Positions 1 through 9,480 of a stretch of 39,387 nt of DNA are shown piece after piece. How positions within the stretch are numbered: position 1 is the first letter of the stretch; the number at the start of each line of letters is the position of its first letter. Made by a program: the position numbers and the translations under genes. The notes under the pieces were generated by a model, which did no database searches, was not told the DNA's origin, and saw only the letters and a list, made by a program, of their open reading frames with translations. The DNA comes from Anaerolineae bacterium (GTDB taxonomy: Bacteria > Chloroflexota > Anaerolineae > Anaerolineales > Anaerolineaceae), in the NCBI GenBank assembly GCA_011176685.1, contig DUED01000003.1, positions 21,837 through 61,223 of the forward strand, in the 5' to 3' direction.

Positions 1-375
1 GACACATCTCTCCCTGCAACAAGAGTCACCCGGGTGCTGGACATGATCGCATCAGAGCGCGGTTATCCCAAGCAAGTTAGAGTGGATAATGGGCCAGAGT
101 TCATCTCCCATCATATGGCTGCATGGGCAAGGAGACATGCAGTTCAGATTCATTTTATTCAACCTGGCAAACCCGCTCAAAACGGGTTTGTTGAGCGCTT
201 CAATCGCACTTATCGCGAAGATGTGTTGGACGCGTATTTATTCAATTCGTTGGATGAAGCCAGGAGGATTACAGAGAAGTGGTTGGAGGAATATAATTCC
301 GTTCGCCCCCATGCGGCTCTTGGAAATAAAACCCCGTATGAATTTTCTTCTAATCTCGAAAGTGTCTACTTATGA
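1..375 (+). mobile_element. IS3-family transposase OrfB, C-terminal part (cut by window start)
   Basis: The reading frame is open from base 1 and ends with TGA at 373-375. It encodes the end of a DDE integrase-type transposase: the second catalytic Asp lies in VDNGPEF, and the catalytic Glu in the FVERFNRTYRED segment. The pattern PGKPAQNGFVERFN is typical of IS3-family OrfB proteins, as is the closing LEEYNSVRPHAALGNKTPYEF. The protein would cut and join the ends of the insertion sequence. Only about 124 codons are visible; the N-terminal half and OrfA are outside the window. The terminal repeat of the element follows directly downstream, so this end of the element looks intact. Confidence 0.93.
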
Positions 376-377
376 GT

Positions 378-401
378 GGTACTAAATTTGGGGGCTTGAC
401 A
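378..401 (+). repeat. Right terminal inverted repeat of the IS3-family element
   Basis: Just after the transposase stop lies GGTACTAAATTTGGGGGCTTGACA. Its reverse complement begins TGTCAAGCCCCCAAATTT, which fits the TG...CCCCAAA style of IS3-family ends. The left end near 39268 shares the CCCCAAA core but is not identical. The exact boundary is approximate and no target duplication can be checked because the left end is missing. Confidence 0.6.
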
Positions 402-655
402 TGGACGCTGTAACACTGTGTGGACACAATGGACATGTGAACCAACTGACTCTTAATCAGTGGGTTTATAGCAAAATCGTTCAATATTCATATTCATGAA
501 TTTTTAACAACCTGTTTGATATCCCACATTTGCTGTAATTGTTATCTGCATAGGCAGGGATTACCATTATCATCTCGTTTATGTGAGTCATCTTCCCGGT
601 GTTTTTCCTGATGCGAGTTGGGCTTATAGTGTATGCAGCATGCGTGCTGGGGAGG
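402..655. other. Intergenic region between the IS end and the MtmB-like gene
   Basis: About 250 bases with no convincing gene. Short reading frames here lack a ribosome binding site or a recognisable protein. The region is the 3' flank of the minus-strand methyltransferase gene; I see no clear terminator hairpin with a T tract. Confidence 0.5.
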
Positions 656-2032
656 TTAGAGGTAAGCCAATCCCATCTTACGCACTTCCGCTTTTACCTC
701 TTCGTATAGCTGTTGCCAGGCTGGAACGGGTTTTAAAGTTTTCAAGTCATAAGCCCTGCCAAATCTTACACCCGGGTTTCCATTCTGCATTTGGAAAACG
801 TGTTCATAGCGGCTGAGCAGTTCCACCACAATTTGATTTGCCTGACTCAGGGTTAACCCCTGTCGAGCAACCGCGTGGCCCACCTCGCCCATCCAACGTG
901 CTTCCAACCCAGTTCCGTTTGGTAGTAACCCATCTGCCGAGCCGACTCCTTCCAAATGACCACCGCTAACAGTGATGACGATTGCATTGGCTGCCACTTC
1001 ATATAGCAGCTCTCTGGTTAACGCACCGCTTTTTGGGTAAATGTCGGATACGATGATGCAAGGCGCATTTCGGGCAAATGCTTGTTCCACAGCAGATTGA
1101 AGCCACATAGCTCCGCGTGTGCTGGTTGCCACATGACGGATGTGGATGGGGTGTAATATGTGATAATCTGCCAGGCATACCCAGTTTGCCAAAATAAAGG
1201 ATGCCACCTGTACAATCGCGGCTCCGGGTGCATCTCCACCCAAACCACCAACCATCACAGTAGCCAACGAAGCATTTCGCATTCCATATTCTACGGAGTT
1301 TAATGCCCGGGCCATGTTGATCTGATCAATGATCAGTTCATTGAACAATGCAACCAGGTGAGAATCTACCGGGCGCAAATAATCCGGGTGCGATATTGCC
1401 AGATCACCCAGTTCAGTGACGGCACTTTGACCGGCTAGTAGTCCCATTCCTGGTCTTCCAACGCGGCGAAGCGCTTCACGCAAATTGCGCAGTTCTCGTC
1501 GGGTGGCTTGGATTTCCAATGGACTTCCAGTTTCAACATTGCGCCCATCCACCTTAGTAATGGAACCACAGGTAGCCAGGTCAACTACTGGCTCTTGCAT
1601 CCAGCTCATCACACACGGTATAAATATTTCTTCCAGTGTGGGTGCTCCCGGGTTTCCAGCCCAAACCAGCGGTAGGCGTTCATCCATGATCTTGCGGGCA
1701 TACAACCAGCGTGCATCCTTACCCTCGCCCATCTGTAAGCTTTGAGGCATTCGGCGTATCCCCTTGATGAGCTCTTCCAGGCTAAAAGTGATCACCCTCC
1801 CGGTGGTAATACAATAGATGCCTGAGGAAGCTGCCAACTCCATGCCCGCCTGGAAAAGATGGTCCAATAGATCTTCATCCTCAGGGATGATGTGCTGATT
1901 ATCCCATTCCAGCCGGTACTCTTTAGCCAGTAGCTTGGTAGGCAAGACAACATAGTCCATGTCCCAATCGCTTTTTTTGACTACCCGCCCTGTCTTTGTT
2001 CGATCCAAAATATCCAAATAAGAATGAATCAA
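656..2032 (-). CDS. MtmB-family (monomethylamine:corrinoid methyltransferase) homolog without pyrrolysine
   Basis: 458 aa, the same length as archaeal MtmB as I remember it. MtmB moves the methyl group of monomethylamine to the corrinoid protein MtmC. Family segments recognised from memory are GRPGMG (residues 192-197), a TDSHE-like VDSHL (222-226), HIRH..STRG (297-307) and GLEARWMGEVG (375-385). In methanogen MtmB the amber-encoded pyrrolysine follows GRPGMGV; here that position is Leu199 (codon CTA), in GRPGMGLLAGQ, and the frame has no stop. The start is TTG at 2032, supported by the strong site GGAAGG six bases upstream and by the length match. No corrinoid protein, RamA-type activator or pyl gene is nearby. 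The substrate is therefore unknown; by analogy with non-pyrrolysine MttB relatives, another methylated amine is possible. Confidence 0.8.
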   Translation of the reverse strand: MIHSYLDILDRTKTGRVVKKSDWDMDYVVLPTKLLAKEYRLEWDNQHIIPEDEDLLDHLFQAGMELAASSGIYCITTGRVITFSLEELIKGIRRMPQSLQMGEGKDARWLYARKIMDERLPLVWAGNPGAPTLEEIFIPCVMSWMQEPVVDLATCGSITKVDGRNVETGSPLEIQATRRELRNLREALRRVGRPGMGLLAGQSAVTELGDLAISHPDYLRPVDSHLVALFNELIIDQINMARALNSVEYGMRNASLATVMVGGLGGDAPGAAIVQVASFILANWVCLADYHILHPIHIRHVATSTRGAMWLQSAVEQAFARNAPCIIVSDIYPKSGALTRELLYEVAANAIVITVSGGHLEGVGSADGLLPNGTGLEARWMGEVGHAVARQGLTLSQANQIVVELLSRYEHVFQMQNGNPGVRFGRAYDLKTLKPVPAWQQLYEEVKAEVRKMGLAYL

Positions 2033-2148
2033 GATTAACCTTCCTTCCAGAGAGTGGGGTTAGGTTGCAAGAACGAGATGAAACCACAAATTCTATCAAC
2101 ACGAAAGTTTCTGTAAGGAAATGGCGCAAAGTAAAAAATGTTACAATA

Positions 2149-2177
2149 ATTATATATGAGACTCGGAATATTGCTAA
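2149..2177 (-). promoter_or_regulatory. Possible promoter of the MtmB-like gene
   Basis: On the minus strand a perfect TATAAT (plus 2149-2154) is preceded at 17 bases by TTAGCA (plus 2172-2177, 4 of 6 matches to TTGACA). It would give a leader of about 110 nt. The region is AT-rich, so a chance match is possible. Confidence 0.35.
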
Positions 2178-2290
2178 CGTAACATTCTTTCGGTAAAATC
2201 CTAAAAAGAGTAGATCACTGTATCCTTTCAACAGCAAATAAAAAGAAAGGAATAAGACCATGATCTACCAAGAAGATTGCAGCTTGCCTG

Positions 2291-2467
2291 AAGGGCATGC
2301 TGCGCGACCACCAAGGGGATGCTGCTCGATACCCGAGTGGGTGCAACGTGACCTGAGCGTAAGTTAAGGAACTCATTTTAATAACCGGGGATCCTTCGTC
2401 GGACTATCATCCTCCTCAGGATGACATATTGTGACTGTTTGTCATTTCCCAAGGGGATGCTGAGCGA
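2291..2467. repeat. Dispersed intergenic repeat cluster
   Basis: Three imperfect copies of a 17-base unit, AAGGGGATGCTGCTCGA-like, lie at 2291-2307, 2313-2329 and 2451-2467. Between them is GGATCCTTCGTCGG (2388-2401) facing CTCAGGATGACA (2415-2426), the typical make-up of short palindromic intergenic repeats seen in many bacterial genomes. No coding potential is evident. The rest of 2033-2617 holds only the flanking promoters. Confidence 0.6.
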
Positions 2468-2568
2468 TCGGGTTTTGCCCTACTCAGAATGAAAGAAGCA
2501 GGAGATTGCCTAGCCGCCCGTGGCGTCTCATGATGAAAGCCCACATATATATTAATTAATAGAACAAA

Positions 2569-2577
2569 TGATATAAT
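2569..2577 (+). promoter_or_regulatory. Extended -10 promoter for uvrA
   Basis: TGATATAAT is a perfect TGnTATAAT extended -10 element 40 bases before the uvrA start. No good -35 hexamer is visible, as allowed for extended -10 promoters. I see no SOS-type operator in it. Confidence 0.45.
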
Positions 2578-2617
2578 TATTATTTGATTCTTTATAATGG
2601 AGTTAATAAGGATATAA

Positions 2618-5515
2618 ATGGCTCAAGACAAGATCAGGGTAGTGGGTGCACGGGTACATAACCTGAAGAATATCACGGTAGAGATCCCGCGTGACAAATT
2701 GGTAGTCATCACCGGTTTATCCGGTTCGGGCAAGAGCTCGCTGGCTTTTGATACCATTTTTGCTGAAGGACAGCGCAGGTATGTGGAGTCGCTGTCTGCT
2801 TATGCGCGCCAATTCCTGGGGCAGATGAACAAACCGGATGTGGATTACATTGACGGGCTATCGCCGGCTGTTTCGATTGACCAGAGAGCCACCTCGCACA
2901 ATCCGCGTTCAACTGTTGGCACAGTAACAGAGATATATGATTATTTGCGTTTGCTGTTTGCCCGGGTGGGGATACCGCACTGTCCAGTATGCGGTAAGGA
3001 GGTTGTCAAGCAGTCTGCGCAGGAAATTGTGGATGTTATCGCTGGCTTGCCAGCGGAAAGCCACCTGTTGATACTCGCTCCCCTGGTCCGCGGCAGAAAG
3101 GGTACCTATCAGGCAGTTTTTGAGGAGATTCGCAAAGCCGGTTTTGTACGTGTACGTGTAGATGGAGAGGTGAGGAATCTGGATGAAGAAATCCAGATTG
3201 ACCGCTATAAAATCCACAATATTGAAGCCGTAGTGGATCGCATCATCCTCCCTAAACCAGAAAGTGAAGAAGAAAAGCAGTCTTTTATCTCCAGACTTAC
3301 GGATTCAGTTGAAACTGCGCTTAAGGTGGGTGAGGGCTTCCTGATTGTCCAGAATTTGTCGCGCACCCCCCCTGAGGATTTATTTTTTTCAGAGCATTTG
3401 TCATGCCCGGAACATGGAGTGAGTCTTCCGGAAATCCAGCCGCGCAATTTCTCGTTCAACACGCCGCATGGTGCCTGCCCGGAATGCCAGGGATTGGGAG
3501 TTCGTCAGGAAATTGACCTGGATTTGTTAATACCTGATAAGGAAGTTTCGCTCAGGGATGGAGCGATAGTGTCTTCGGAATGGAGTGGACCGCGTCAAGA
3601 GGGTGGTTATTACTGGCAGATGTTGGAGTCGACCGCTAAAGCATTCCATATTAACCTGGACACCCCTGTGCGGAATTTATCGGAAGAAAAGTTAAACATC
3701 CTTCTGTACGGGACAGGTAAGCAAGAAATTACAATGCGTATGGGGCGCACCAACCGCAGCTATCAAATAAAGGTTGTGTTTGAGGGAGTGATTCCGAATT
3801 TGATGCGCCGTTTCCGAGAAACCCAATCGGATTATATGCGCAATCGCATTTCGGTTTTTATGAGTGATAAACCCTGCCAGGTATGCCATGGGGAAAGGTT
3901 ACGTAAAGAATCCTTGGCGGTAACTATAGATGGGGTGAACATCATTCAGGTGACCCAATGGCCAGTGGCACGTACGTTGACATGGGTTGAGAGATTACTG
4001 GGCAAGCGTTCGCCGCTTAGCAAACGCCAAAAAACAATTGCAGACCGTATGCTAAAAGAGATCCATGACCGCCTGGGGTTCCTGGTCAATGTGGGGTTGA
4101 ATTATCTCACCTTGCAGCGCTCGGCGACAACGCTGGCTGGTGGAGAAGCGCAGCGTATTCGCCTGGCAACACAGATTGGTTCACGTTTGATGGGCGTGTT
4201 GTATGTTCTGGACGAACCCTCGATTGGATTACATGCGCGCGATAATGCCCGCTTGCTGAAAACACTCAAGGGGTTACGGGACCTTGGCAATACTGTGCTG
4301 GTGGTTGAACATGATGAGGCGACTATCCGTGCAGCAGACTGGGTCATTGATTTGGGTTTGGGTGCTGGTGAGCATGGCGGTGAAGTGGTTGTAGTTGGGA
4401 CAGTTGATGACATCATCAAGCATAAACGCTCATTGACAGGTGCTTATCTTGACCGCCGGAAAACCGTTCCTTTACCCAAAGAACGCCGCAGTGGGAACGG
4501 TAAGTACCTGAAGATTGTTGGCGCGCGCGAGCATAATCTGAAAGACCTCACAGTAAAAATTCCTCTGGGGAAGTTCGTATGCATCACCGGTGTATCCGGT
4601 TCGGGCAAATCGACGTTGATGGTGGATGTGCTCTACAATGCACTGGCCAGGAAATTGAACCGCGCCCAGACCAGCCCCGGAGATTATGATCACATTGAGG
4701 GCATCGAGAACCTCGATAAGGTCATCAATATTGATCAATCTCCTATTGGACGCACTCCTCGCTCCAATCCGGGTACCTATACTGGTTTATTTGATGAGGT
4801 CCGTAAGCTTTTTGCCGAACTACCTGAGAGCAAAATGCGTGGTTACAAGGCGGGACGGTTTTCCTTTAATGTGCGTGGCGGACGCTGTGAAGCTTGCCAG
4901 GGACACGGCGAGCTGCGCATCGAAATGCAGTTCCTGCCAGATGTGTATGTACTGTGTGATGTATGCCATGGATCGCGCTTCAATCGCGAGACCTTGCAAG
5001 TGAAATATAAGGGCAAATCGATAGCCGATGTGCTCAGCATGACGGTTGATACTGCCATGGAATTTTTTGCCAATATTCCTAAGATAGTATCCAGATTGAG
5101 GTCCTTGCAGGATGTTGGGTTGGGTTATATCCGAATCGGCCAGCCAGCCACGACTCTATCTGGTGGGGAAGCGCAGCGTATCAAGCTATCGCGTGAGCTT
5201 TCCAAACGCGCTACAGGACGCACGTTGTATGTGCTGGATGAGCCCTCGGTTGGTTTGCACGCGGCTGATGTTCATAAACTTATTGATGTGCTGCAGCGTT
5301 TAGTGGATGCAGGCAATACAGTGCTGATCATCGAGCATAATCTGGATATCGTCAAGGTTGCCGATACCATCATTGATCTGGGACCGGAAGGGGGCGACCA
5401 GGGTGGAGAGTTAGTTGCTGCTGGTACGCCAGAGGAAATCTGTGAGAATAAAAGTTCTTATACGGGTCAGGTGCTCAAGCAGTATTTCGAGGATTTTTAT
5501 AAAAGGTCCGGTTAA
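2618..5515 (+). CDS. uvrA: Excinuclease ABC subunit A
   Basis: 965 aa, the usual UvrA length. UvrA is the damage-sensing ATPase of nucleotide excision repair; its dimer loads UvrB on damaged DNA. Two ABC modules are visible. The first has Walker A GLSGSGKS at 33-40, a zinc module with CPVC and later CPEC..C motifs, and the signature [12 protein letters not shown]. The second has Walker [10 protein letters not shown] near 658-666, the CEAC...CDVC zinc finger and [12 protein letters not shown]. The start ATG at 2618 has only a weak AAGGA-type site but begins exactly at the family N-terminus ([19 protein letters not shown]). It stands alone and converges with ugd, 32 bases apart. Confidence 0.98.
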   Translation: MAQDKIRVVGARVHNLKNITVEIPRDKLVVITGLSGSGKSSLAFDTIFAEGQRRYVESLSAYARQFLGQMNKPDVDYIDGLSPAVSIDQRATSHNPRSTVGTVTEIYDYLRLLFARVGIPHCPVCGKEVVKQSAQEIVDVIAGLPAESHLLILAPLVRGRKGTYQAVFEEIRKAGFVRVRVDGEVRNLDEEIQIDRYKIHNIEAVVDRIILPKPESEEEKQSFISRLTDSVETALKVGEGFLIVQNLSRTPPEDLFFSEHLSCPEHGVSLPEIQPRNFSFNTPHGACPECQGLGVRQEIDLDLLIPDKEVSLRDGAIVSSEWSGPRQEGGYYWQMLESTAKAFHINLDTPVRNLSEEKLNILLYGTGKQEITMRMGRTNRSYQIKVVFEGVIPNLMRRFRETQSDYMRNRISVFMSDKPCQVCHGERLRKESLAVTIDGVNIIQVTQWPVARTLTWVERLLGKRSPLSKRQKTIADRMLKEIHDRLGFLVNVGLNYLTLQRSATTLAGGEAQRIRLATQIGSRLMGVLYVLDEPSIGLHARDNARLLKTLKGLRDLGNTVLVVEHDEATIRAADWVIDLGLGAGEHGGEVVVVGTVDDIIKHKRSLTGAYLDRRKTVPLPKERRSGNGKYLKIVGAREHNLKDLTVKIPLGKFVCITGVSGSGKSTLMVDVLYNALARKLNRAQTSPGDYDHIEGIENLDKVINIDQSPIGRTPRSNPGTYTGLFDEVRKLFAELPESKMRGYKAGRFSFNVRGGRCEACQGHGELRIEMQFLPDVYVLCDVCHGSRFNRETLQVKYKGKSIADVLSMTVDTAMEFFANIPKIVSRLRSLQDVGLGYIRIGQPATTLSGGEAQRIKLSRELSKRATGRTLYVLDEPSVGLHAADVHKLIDVLQRLVDAGNTVLIIEHNLDIVKVADTIIDLGPEGGDQGGELVAAGTPEEICENKSSYTGQVLKQYFEDFYKRSG

Positions 5516-5547
5516 ACAACTTGCACGGCTGAAAGGTTGGAGTGAAA

Positions 5548-6876
5548 TTAATCCCTTTTGTTATTGTTCACTTGATTGCCCTGCCCGATGCCAAAGTAAG
5601 TAAAACCAATTTCACGCAATGCATTTCCGTCCCATTGATTGCGGCTGTCCATCAGGATGGGGGTGCGCATTAATGAATAAATACGTTTGAAATCGAGCTG
5701 TTTGAACTCATTCCATTCTGTTGTCAACACCAGTGCATCAGCTCCTTCCGCAACCTGGTAAGGGTTCTTGCAAAGTTTTACCTCTGGCAATTCTTTTGCG
5801 ACATTCTCCATTGCCTGTGGATCATATGCCTGCACCTCAGCACCTTCGTTTTCCAATAAATGAATCACTTCCAAAGCAGGCGCCTCACGGATGTCATCAG
5901 TATTGGGTTTGAATGATAAGCCCAGAACACCAATCACTTTATCGACCAGTTTCCCGCCTAATGCCTGGCGGAGCCTCATTACCACTCGCCTGCGCTGGTT
6001 GTGGTTAATCTCCATGACTGCCTGCAGTAATTGAGGGTGTGTGCCGTGCAGGATAGCCATGTGCGCCAGAGCTTTTACGTCTTTGGGAAAACAGCTTCCG
6101 CCCCAGCCAAGGCCAGCATCCAGAAATGTCCGGCCGATGCGCTTGTCCAAACCCATACCGTCAGCTACCTCACGCACATCCGCCCCTAATTCCTCACAGA
6201 TATTGGCGATTTCGTTAATAAAGGAGACACGCGTGGCGAGGAATGCATTGGATGCATATTTGATCATTTCTGCTGTACGCAGGTCGGTGATTAAGATAGG
6301 AGCACGCAAGGGCTGATAGAGCGTAGCCACGGATTCGACAGCTTCACGGTTCAAAGAGCCCAAAACGACCCGGTCCGGGTTCATAAAGTCGCTGATAGCC
6401 GTGCCTTCCCGCAGGAACTCCGGGTTTGAAACCAGATGGAAGCGGAGAGCATTTTTACCACGTTTCTTACGTATGATGTCTGCTACCCAATCGCCAGTGC
6501 CAACTGGTACGGTTGATTTGTTCACGATAGTGATCGGGTGGTTGATTTCCTCAGCAATGCTTTCTGCCACATCGCGAACATACTGTAAATCCGCTTCACC
6601 ATTCACGCCAGAGGGCGTGCCAACCGCGATGAAGGCAAATTCAGCATCTTTCAGGGCTTGCGCGTAATTAGTTGTAAAGAAGAGCCGCTTGGCTTTCACA
6701 TTGCGTTCAACAACCTCTTCCAAGCCGGGCTCATAGATGGGCATGACGCCTTTTTTAAGTTTTTCAATGCGGCTGTGGTCAATATCAAGACAATTGACAG
6801 TATTGCCAAGGTCAGCGAAGCAAACGCCGGTGACCAGTCCAACATACCCCATTCCAATAACACAAATATTGCTCAT
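5548..6876 (-). CDS. ugd: UDP-glucose 6-dehydrogenase
   Basis: 442 aa. The enzyme oxidises UDP-glucose to UDP-glucuronate with two NAD+, feeding surface polysaccharide synthesis. The N-terminal Rossmann motif is [20 protein letters not shown] (6-25), followed by LDID at the end of the second strand. The catalytic cysteine lies in [10 protein letters not shown]; the C-terminal UDP-binding domain contains [15 protein letters not shown]. All key residues are present and the length is normal. GDP-mannose dehydrogenases are related but the motifs favour UDP-glucose. The start ATG has a GGAG site upstream. It is divergent from folD across 122 bases that hold a TATAAT on each strand (6902-6907 minus, 6965-6970 plus). 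Confidence 0.95.
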   Translation of the reverse strand: MSNICVIGMGYVGLVTGVCFADLGNTVNCLDIDHSRIEKLKKGVMPIYEPGLEEVVERNVKAKRLFFTTNYAQALKDAEFAFIAVGTPSGVNGEADLQYVRDVAESIAEEINHPITIVNKSTVPVGTGDWVADIIRKKRGKNALRFHLVSNPEFLREGTAISDFMNPDRVVLGSLNREAVESVATLYQPLRAPILITDLRTAEMIKYASNAFLATRVSFINEIANICEELGADVREVADGMGLDKRIGRTFLDAGLGWGGSCFPKDVKALAHMAILHGTHPQLLQAVMEINHNQRRRVVMRLRQALGGKLVDKVIGVLGLSFKPNTDDIREAPALEVIHLLENEGAEVQAYDPQAMENVAKELPEVKLCKNPYQVAEGADALVLTTEWNEFKQLDFKRIYSLMRTPILMDSRNQWDGNALREIGFTYFGIGQGNQVNNNKRD

Positions 6877-6901
6877 AAGTTGCTTTTACTCCTGCGCGCA
6901 A

Positions 6902-6970
6902 ATTATAGCTTAAGAAAGCACTCGCTAAACAGCCGCTATTCCTATCACCTGAATCGCGGTGCGATATAAT
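6902..6970. promoter_or_regulatory. Divergent promoter region between ugd and folD
   Basis: A perfect TATAAT reads leftward at 6902-6907 toward ugd, and another reads rightward at 6965-6970 toward folD. The -35 hexamers are poor in both directions. Spacing to the two starts (about 25-30 bases) fits short leaders. Confidence 0.45.
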
Positions 6971-6998
6971 CCACACTGACAACATGTAAGGAGCGAAA

Positions 6999-7877
6999 AT
7001 GACGGCGCAGATTATTGATGGGAAAGCTATTGCACAACAGATAAAACAACAAGTTGCGGAGCAGGTCAAACAACGTCGTGAAGAAGGTAAACCTTGCCCG
7101 GGTCTCGCTACAGTCCTGGTTGGGCAGGACCCTGCTTCACAGGTATATGTACGCTCCAAGCATCGTGCATGCCAAAAGGCAGGCATACAATCCTTCAGCC
7201 ATGAATTAGCGGCGGACGTTCCGCAGGAGAAATTAATCGGGCTAGTAAAGGAATTGAATAATAATGCAGCCGTTCACGGCATCCTGGTGCAGTTACCACT
7301 TCCCGACAACTTGGATGATGAAGCGGTGCTTAATACAGTATCTATTTATAAAGATGTGGATGGTTTTCATCCGCTGAACATTGGCCGTTTGGCGCAAAAG
7401 GGCCGCGAACCGCTCTTTACACCCTGTACACCTACTGGCATTATTTACCTTTTGAAACAGGTTCTACCATCCCTGGAAGGCAGGCAGGCAGTTGTGATCG
7501 GACGCTCTAACATTGTGGGAATGCCTGTTGCTCTATTGCTCGTTCGTGAAAATGCAACGGTGACGATATGCCATTCCCGCACAAGTGATTTGCCAAGTGT
7601 GGCTAAACAGGCGGATATTTTGGTGGCAGCAATTGGTAGACCCGAGATGGTGCGTGCCAAATGGGTCAAACCAGGCGCGGTGGTGATTGATGTAGGTGTC
7701 AACCGGGTTGAAGATGCAACTCGCGAGAGGGGCTATCGTTTAGTGGGTGATGTGGCATTTGAAGAAGTAAAAGAAGTTGCCTCTGCCATCACGCCTGTGC
7801 CGGGTGGGGTAGGACCGATGACGATCGCTATGTTATTGCGCAATACCCTGCATGCAGCGGAGTTGGCTGAAAAGTAG
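6999..7877 (+). CDS. folD: Bifunctional methylenetetrahydrofolate dehydrogenase / cyclohydrolase
   Basis: 292 aa. FolD interconverts 5,10-methylene-, 5,10-methenyl- and 10-formyl-tetrahydrofolate in the cytoplasm. The family pattern is complete: YVRSKHRACQKAGI with the catalytic Lys, VHGILVQLPLP, KDVDGFHPLNIGRL, TPCTPTGI, the NADP-binding VVIGRSNIVGMPVA and the closing ITPVPGGVGPMTIAMLL. The ATG at 6999 has the site AAGGAGCG. In anaerobes it also serves one-carbon metabolism such as glycine or purine-derived formyl groups, but nothing here ties it to the purine cluster beyond being 0.36 kb upstream. Confidence 0.97.
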   Translation: MTAQIIDGKAIAQQIKQQVAEQVKQRREEGKPCPGLATVLVGQDPASQVYVRSKHRACQKAGIQSFSHELAADVPQEKLIGLVKELNNNAAVHGILVQLPLPDNLDDEAVLNTVSIYKDVDGFHPLNIGRLAQKGREPLFTPCTPTGIIYLLKQVLPSLEGRQAVVIGRSNIVGMPVALLLVRENATVTICHSRTSDLPSVAKQADILVAAIGRPEMVRAKWVKPGAVVIDVGVNRVEDATRERGYRLVGDVAFEEVKEVASAITPVPGGVGPMTIAMLLRNTLHAAELAEK

Positions 7878-8233
7878 CTTTTTTATCTATCATTATCCAT
7901 GGGGCAGGTTGGCTTCATTGAGAATTAATTGGTTTTTGACCAACTTATTAAAATTCACCTTTTTATCCCAGAAAGTTGCACTTATGAGTTGAATCTAAGA
8001 CCTATAATAAATGAAACTTAGACTGGAAATAAAAAACGGATCTGCTTATCAAGTACGGTGAGGGACTGATAGTTTTTGATGCTGACTTGATGATAGTTGA
8101 TGATTGGGTGATAGACCACTAATGTTTATGTTTTTTGTCAGGTGGTTTAGTTTTATAAAATATTTAATAAGTCTGCGATAACAGTAATATATACAAAGGT
8201 TTCAATTTAATGGTGTAAAGAAAGGAGATAAGA
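7878..8233. other. Intergenic region upstream of ygeY
   Basis: 356 bases without a gene. It contains a weak hairpin (TTGGT 7929-7933 with ACCAA 7939-7943) and a TATAAT at 8003-8008 lacking a well-spaced -35. Near 8058-8115 the words TGATAG and TTGATGAT recur several times, which could be regulator sites or chance in AT-rich DNA. The promoter of ygeY must lie here. Confidence 0.4.
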
Positions 8234-9463
8234 TTGGAAATGAATATGGCTAGTCAGGATTTGTTGGATAATATTAGGCGAAAAGTCTCTAAAGATGAAA
8301 CATCCATCATCCGGTTTTTACGTGAAATTGTCGCCATCCCCAGCGTTGATTCCAAAATCCGTCAGGTAGGTGAGCGAATTGGGACTGAAATGGAAAGACT
8401 TGGTTTTGAGTTTGTGCGATTTGATGTGCAGGGTAATATCATTGGGAAAATTGGGAGCGGTCCTCGGGTGATAGTCTATGACTCGCATATTGACACTGTT
8501 GGTGTTGGAAATATCCAAAACTGGGCACATGATCCCTTTCAGGGTGCAATTAAAGATGGATATTTCTATGGTCGCGGCACTTGTGATGAAAAGGGCAGCA
8601 CGCCTGGCATGGTCTACGGGTTGGCTTATGCTAAACAGATGGGACTGATTGAAAATGCCACCGTCTTTTATTTTGGTAATATGGAAGAGTGGTGTGACGG
8701 TATTGCTCCTCGGGTTTTTTGTGAGATTGATCCAGCTATTAAACCGGACATTGTTTTGGTCGGTGAGCCCACTAATATGGCAATATACCGTGGTCATAAA
8801 GGTCGAGTTGAACTAGAAATAACCTCTAAAGGGAAGAGCGCACATGCAGCCAGTAATTTTTTAGGAAAAAATGCCATTTATCAGATTCTACCCGTTATTC
8901 AGGGCATTCAGTCACTTGAACCAAAACTGGCTACTGACCCCTTCTTGGGGCAAGGCCGCATTACTGTAACCGATATGAAAGTGACTACCCCAAGCATTAA
9001 TGCTGTTCCAGACCACGCAAAAATTTTTATAGACCGACGACTGACATTCGGCGAATCGGTGTTTGAAGCTCTCAGGCAGCTTCAGAAAATCATCGACCAG
9101 CAAAAAAATGCTGATATTAAAATGGAAATCCTGACATATTCTGAGCCTTCATATACAGGTTTTCAATTAGTAGTCGAAAAAAAATTTCCGGCTTGGGCTT
9201 TGGATGAAACACATCCATTGGTCAAAGCTGGCCAAGCTATCAGGGTGGCTATTGGTTTACCAACTAACCCAACCGGAAAATGGGATTTTAGTACCAATGC
9301 AACATATTGGGCGGGAATTGAGGGCATACCAACTATAGGTTTTGCCCCGGGAGATGAGCGTACAGCTCATGCATCTAATGAATGTGTAAATTTGTCAGAT
9401 GTTTTAAAGTCTGTTGAGTTTTACGCTCTCTTTCCACAGTTTATAGATAAATTTGATGTTTAA
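8234..9463 (+). CDS. ygeY: YgeY-family M20 metallohydrolase
   Basis: 409 aa. Zinc-dependent M20 amidohydrolase of the YgeY type, a family that occurs in purine/selenium-linked clusters and is thought to hydrolyse a ureido- or carbamoyl-amino acid intermediate. Metal and catalytic residues can be read: HID in YDSHIDTVG, the Asp in GRGTCDEKGS, EE in NMEEW, the Glu in VGEPTN, and a C-terminal His in TAHASNE. Two starts are possible: TTG 8234, six bases after AAGGAG, or ATG 8240; I give the longer one. A second ribosome binding site (AAAAAGGAG) follows the stop, then a dead reading frame, so ygeY once had a translated neighbour. Exact substrate is inferred, not seen. Confidence 0.88.
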   Translation: MEMNMASQDLLDNIRRKVSKDETSIIRFLREIVAIPSVDSKIRQVGERIGTEMERLGFEFVRFDVQGNIIGKIGSGPRVIVYDSHIDTVGVGNIQNWAHDPFQGAIKDGYFYGRGTCDEKGSTPGMVYGLAYAKQMGLIENATVFYFGNMEEWCDGIAPRVFCEIDPAIKPDIVLVGEPTNMAIYRGHKGRVELEITSKGKSAHAASNFLGKNAIYQILPVIQGIQSLEPKLATDPFLGQGRITVTDMKVTTPSINAVPDHAKIFIDRRLTFGESVFEALRQLQKIIDQQKNADIKMEILTYSEPSYTGFQLVVEKKFPAWALDETHPLVKAGQAIRVAIGLPTNPTGKWDFSTNATYWAGIEGIPTIGFAPGDERTAHASNECVNLSDVLKSVEFYALFPQFIDKFDV

Positions 9464-9480
9464 GTAAAAAAGGAGAAAAT

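Noticed and set aside
1436-1441. TAGTAG on the plus strand at the MtmB pyrrolysine position
   Set aside because: The gene is on the minus strand, where these bases read CTA CTA (Leu Leu). There is no in-frame stop.
7929-7943. Hairpin TTGGT/ACCAA after folD as a terminator
   Set aside because: The stem is only 5 bp, AT-rich, lacks a T tract and lies over 50 bases past the stop.
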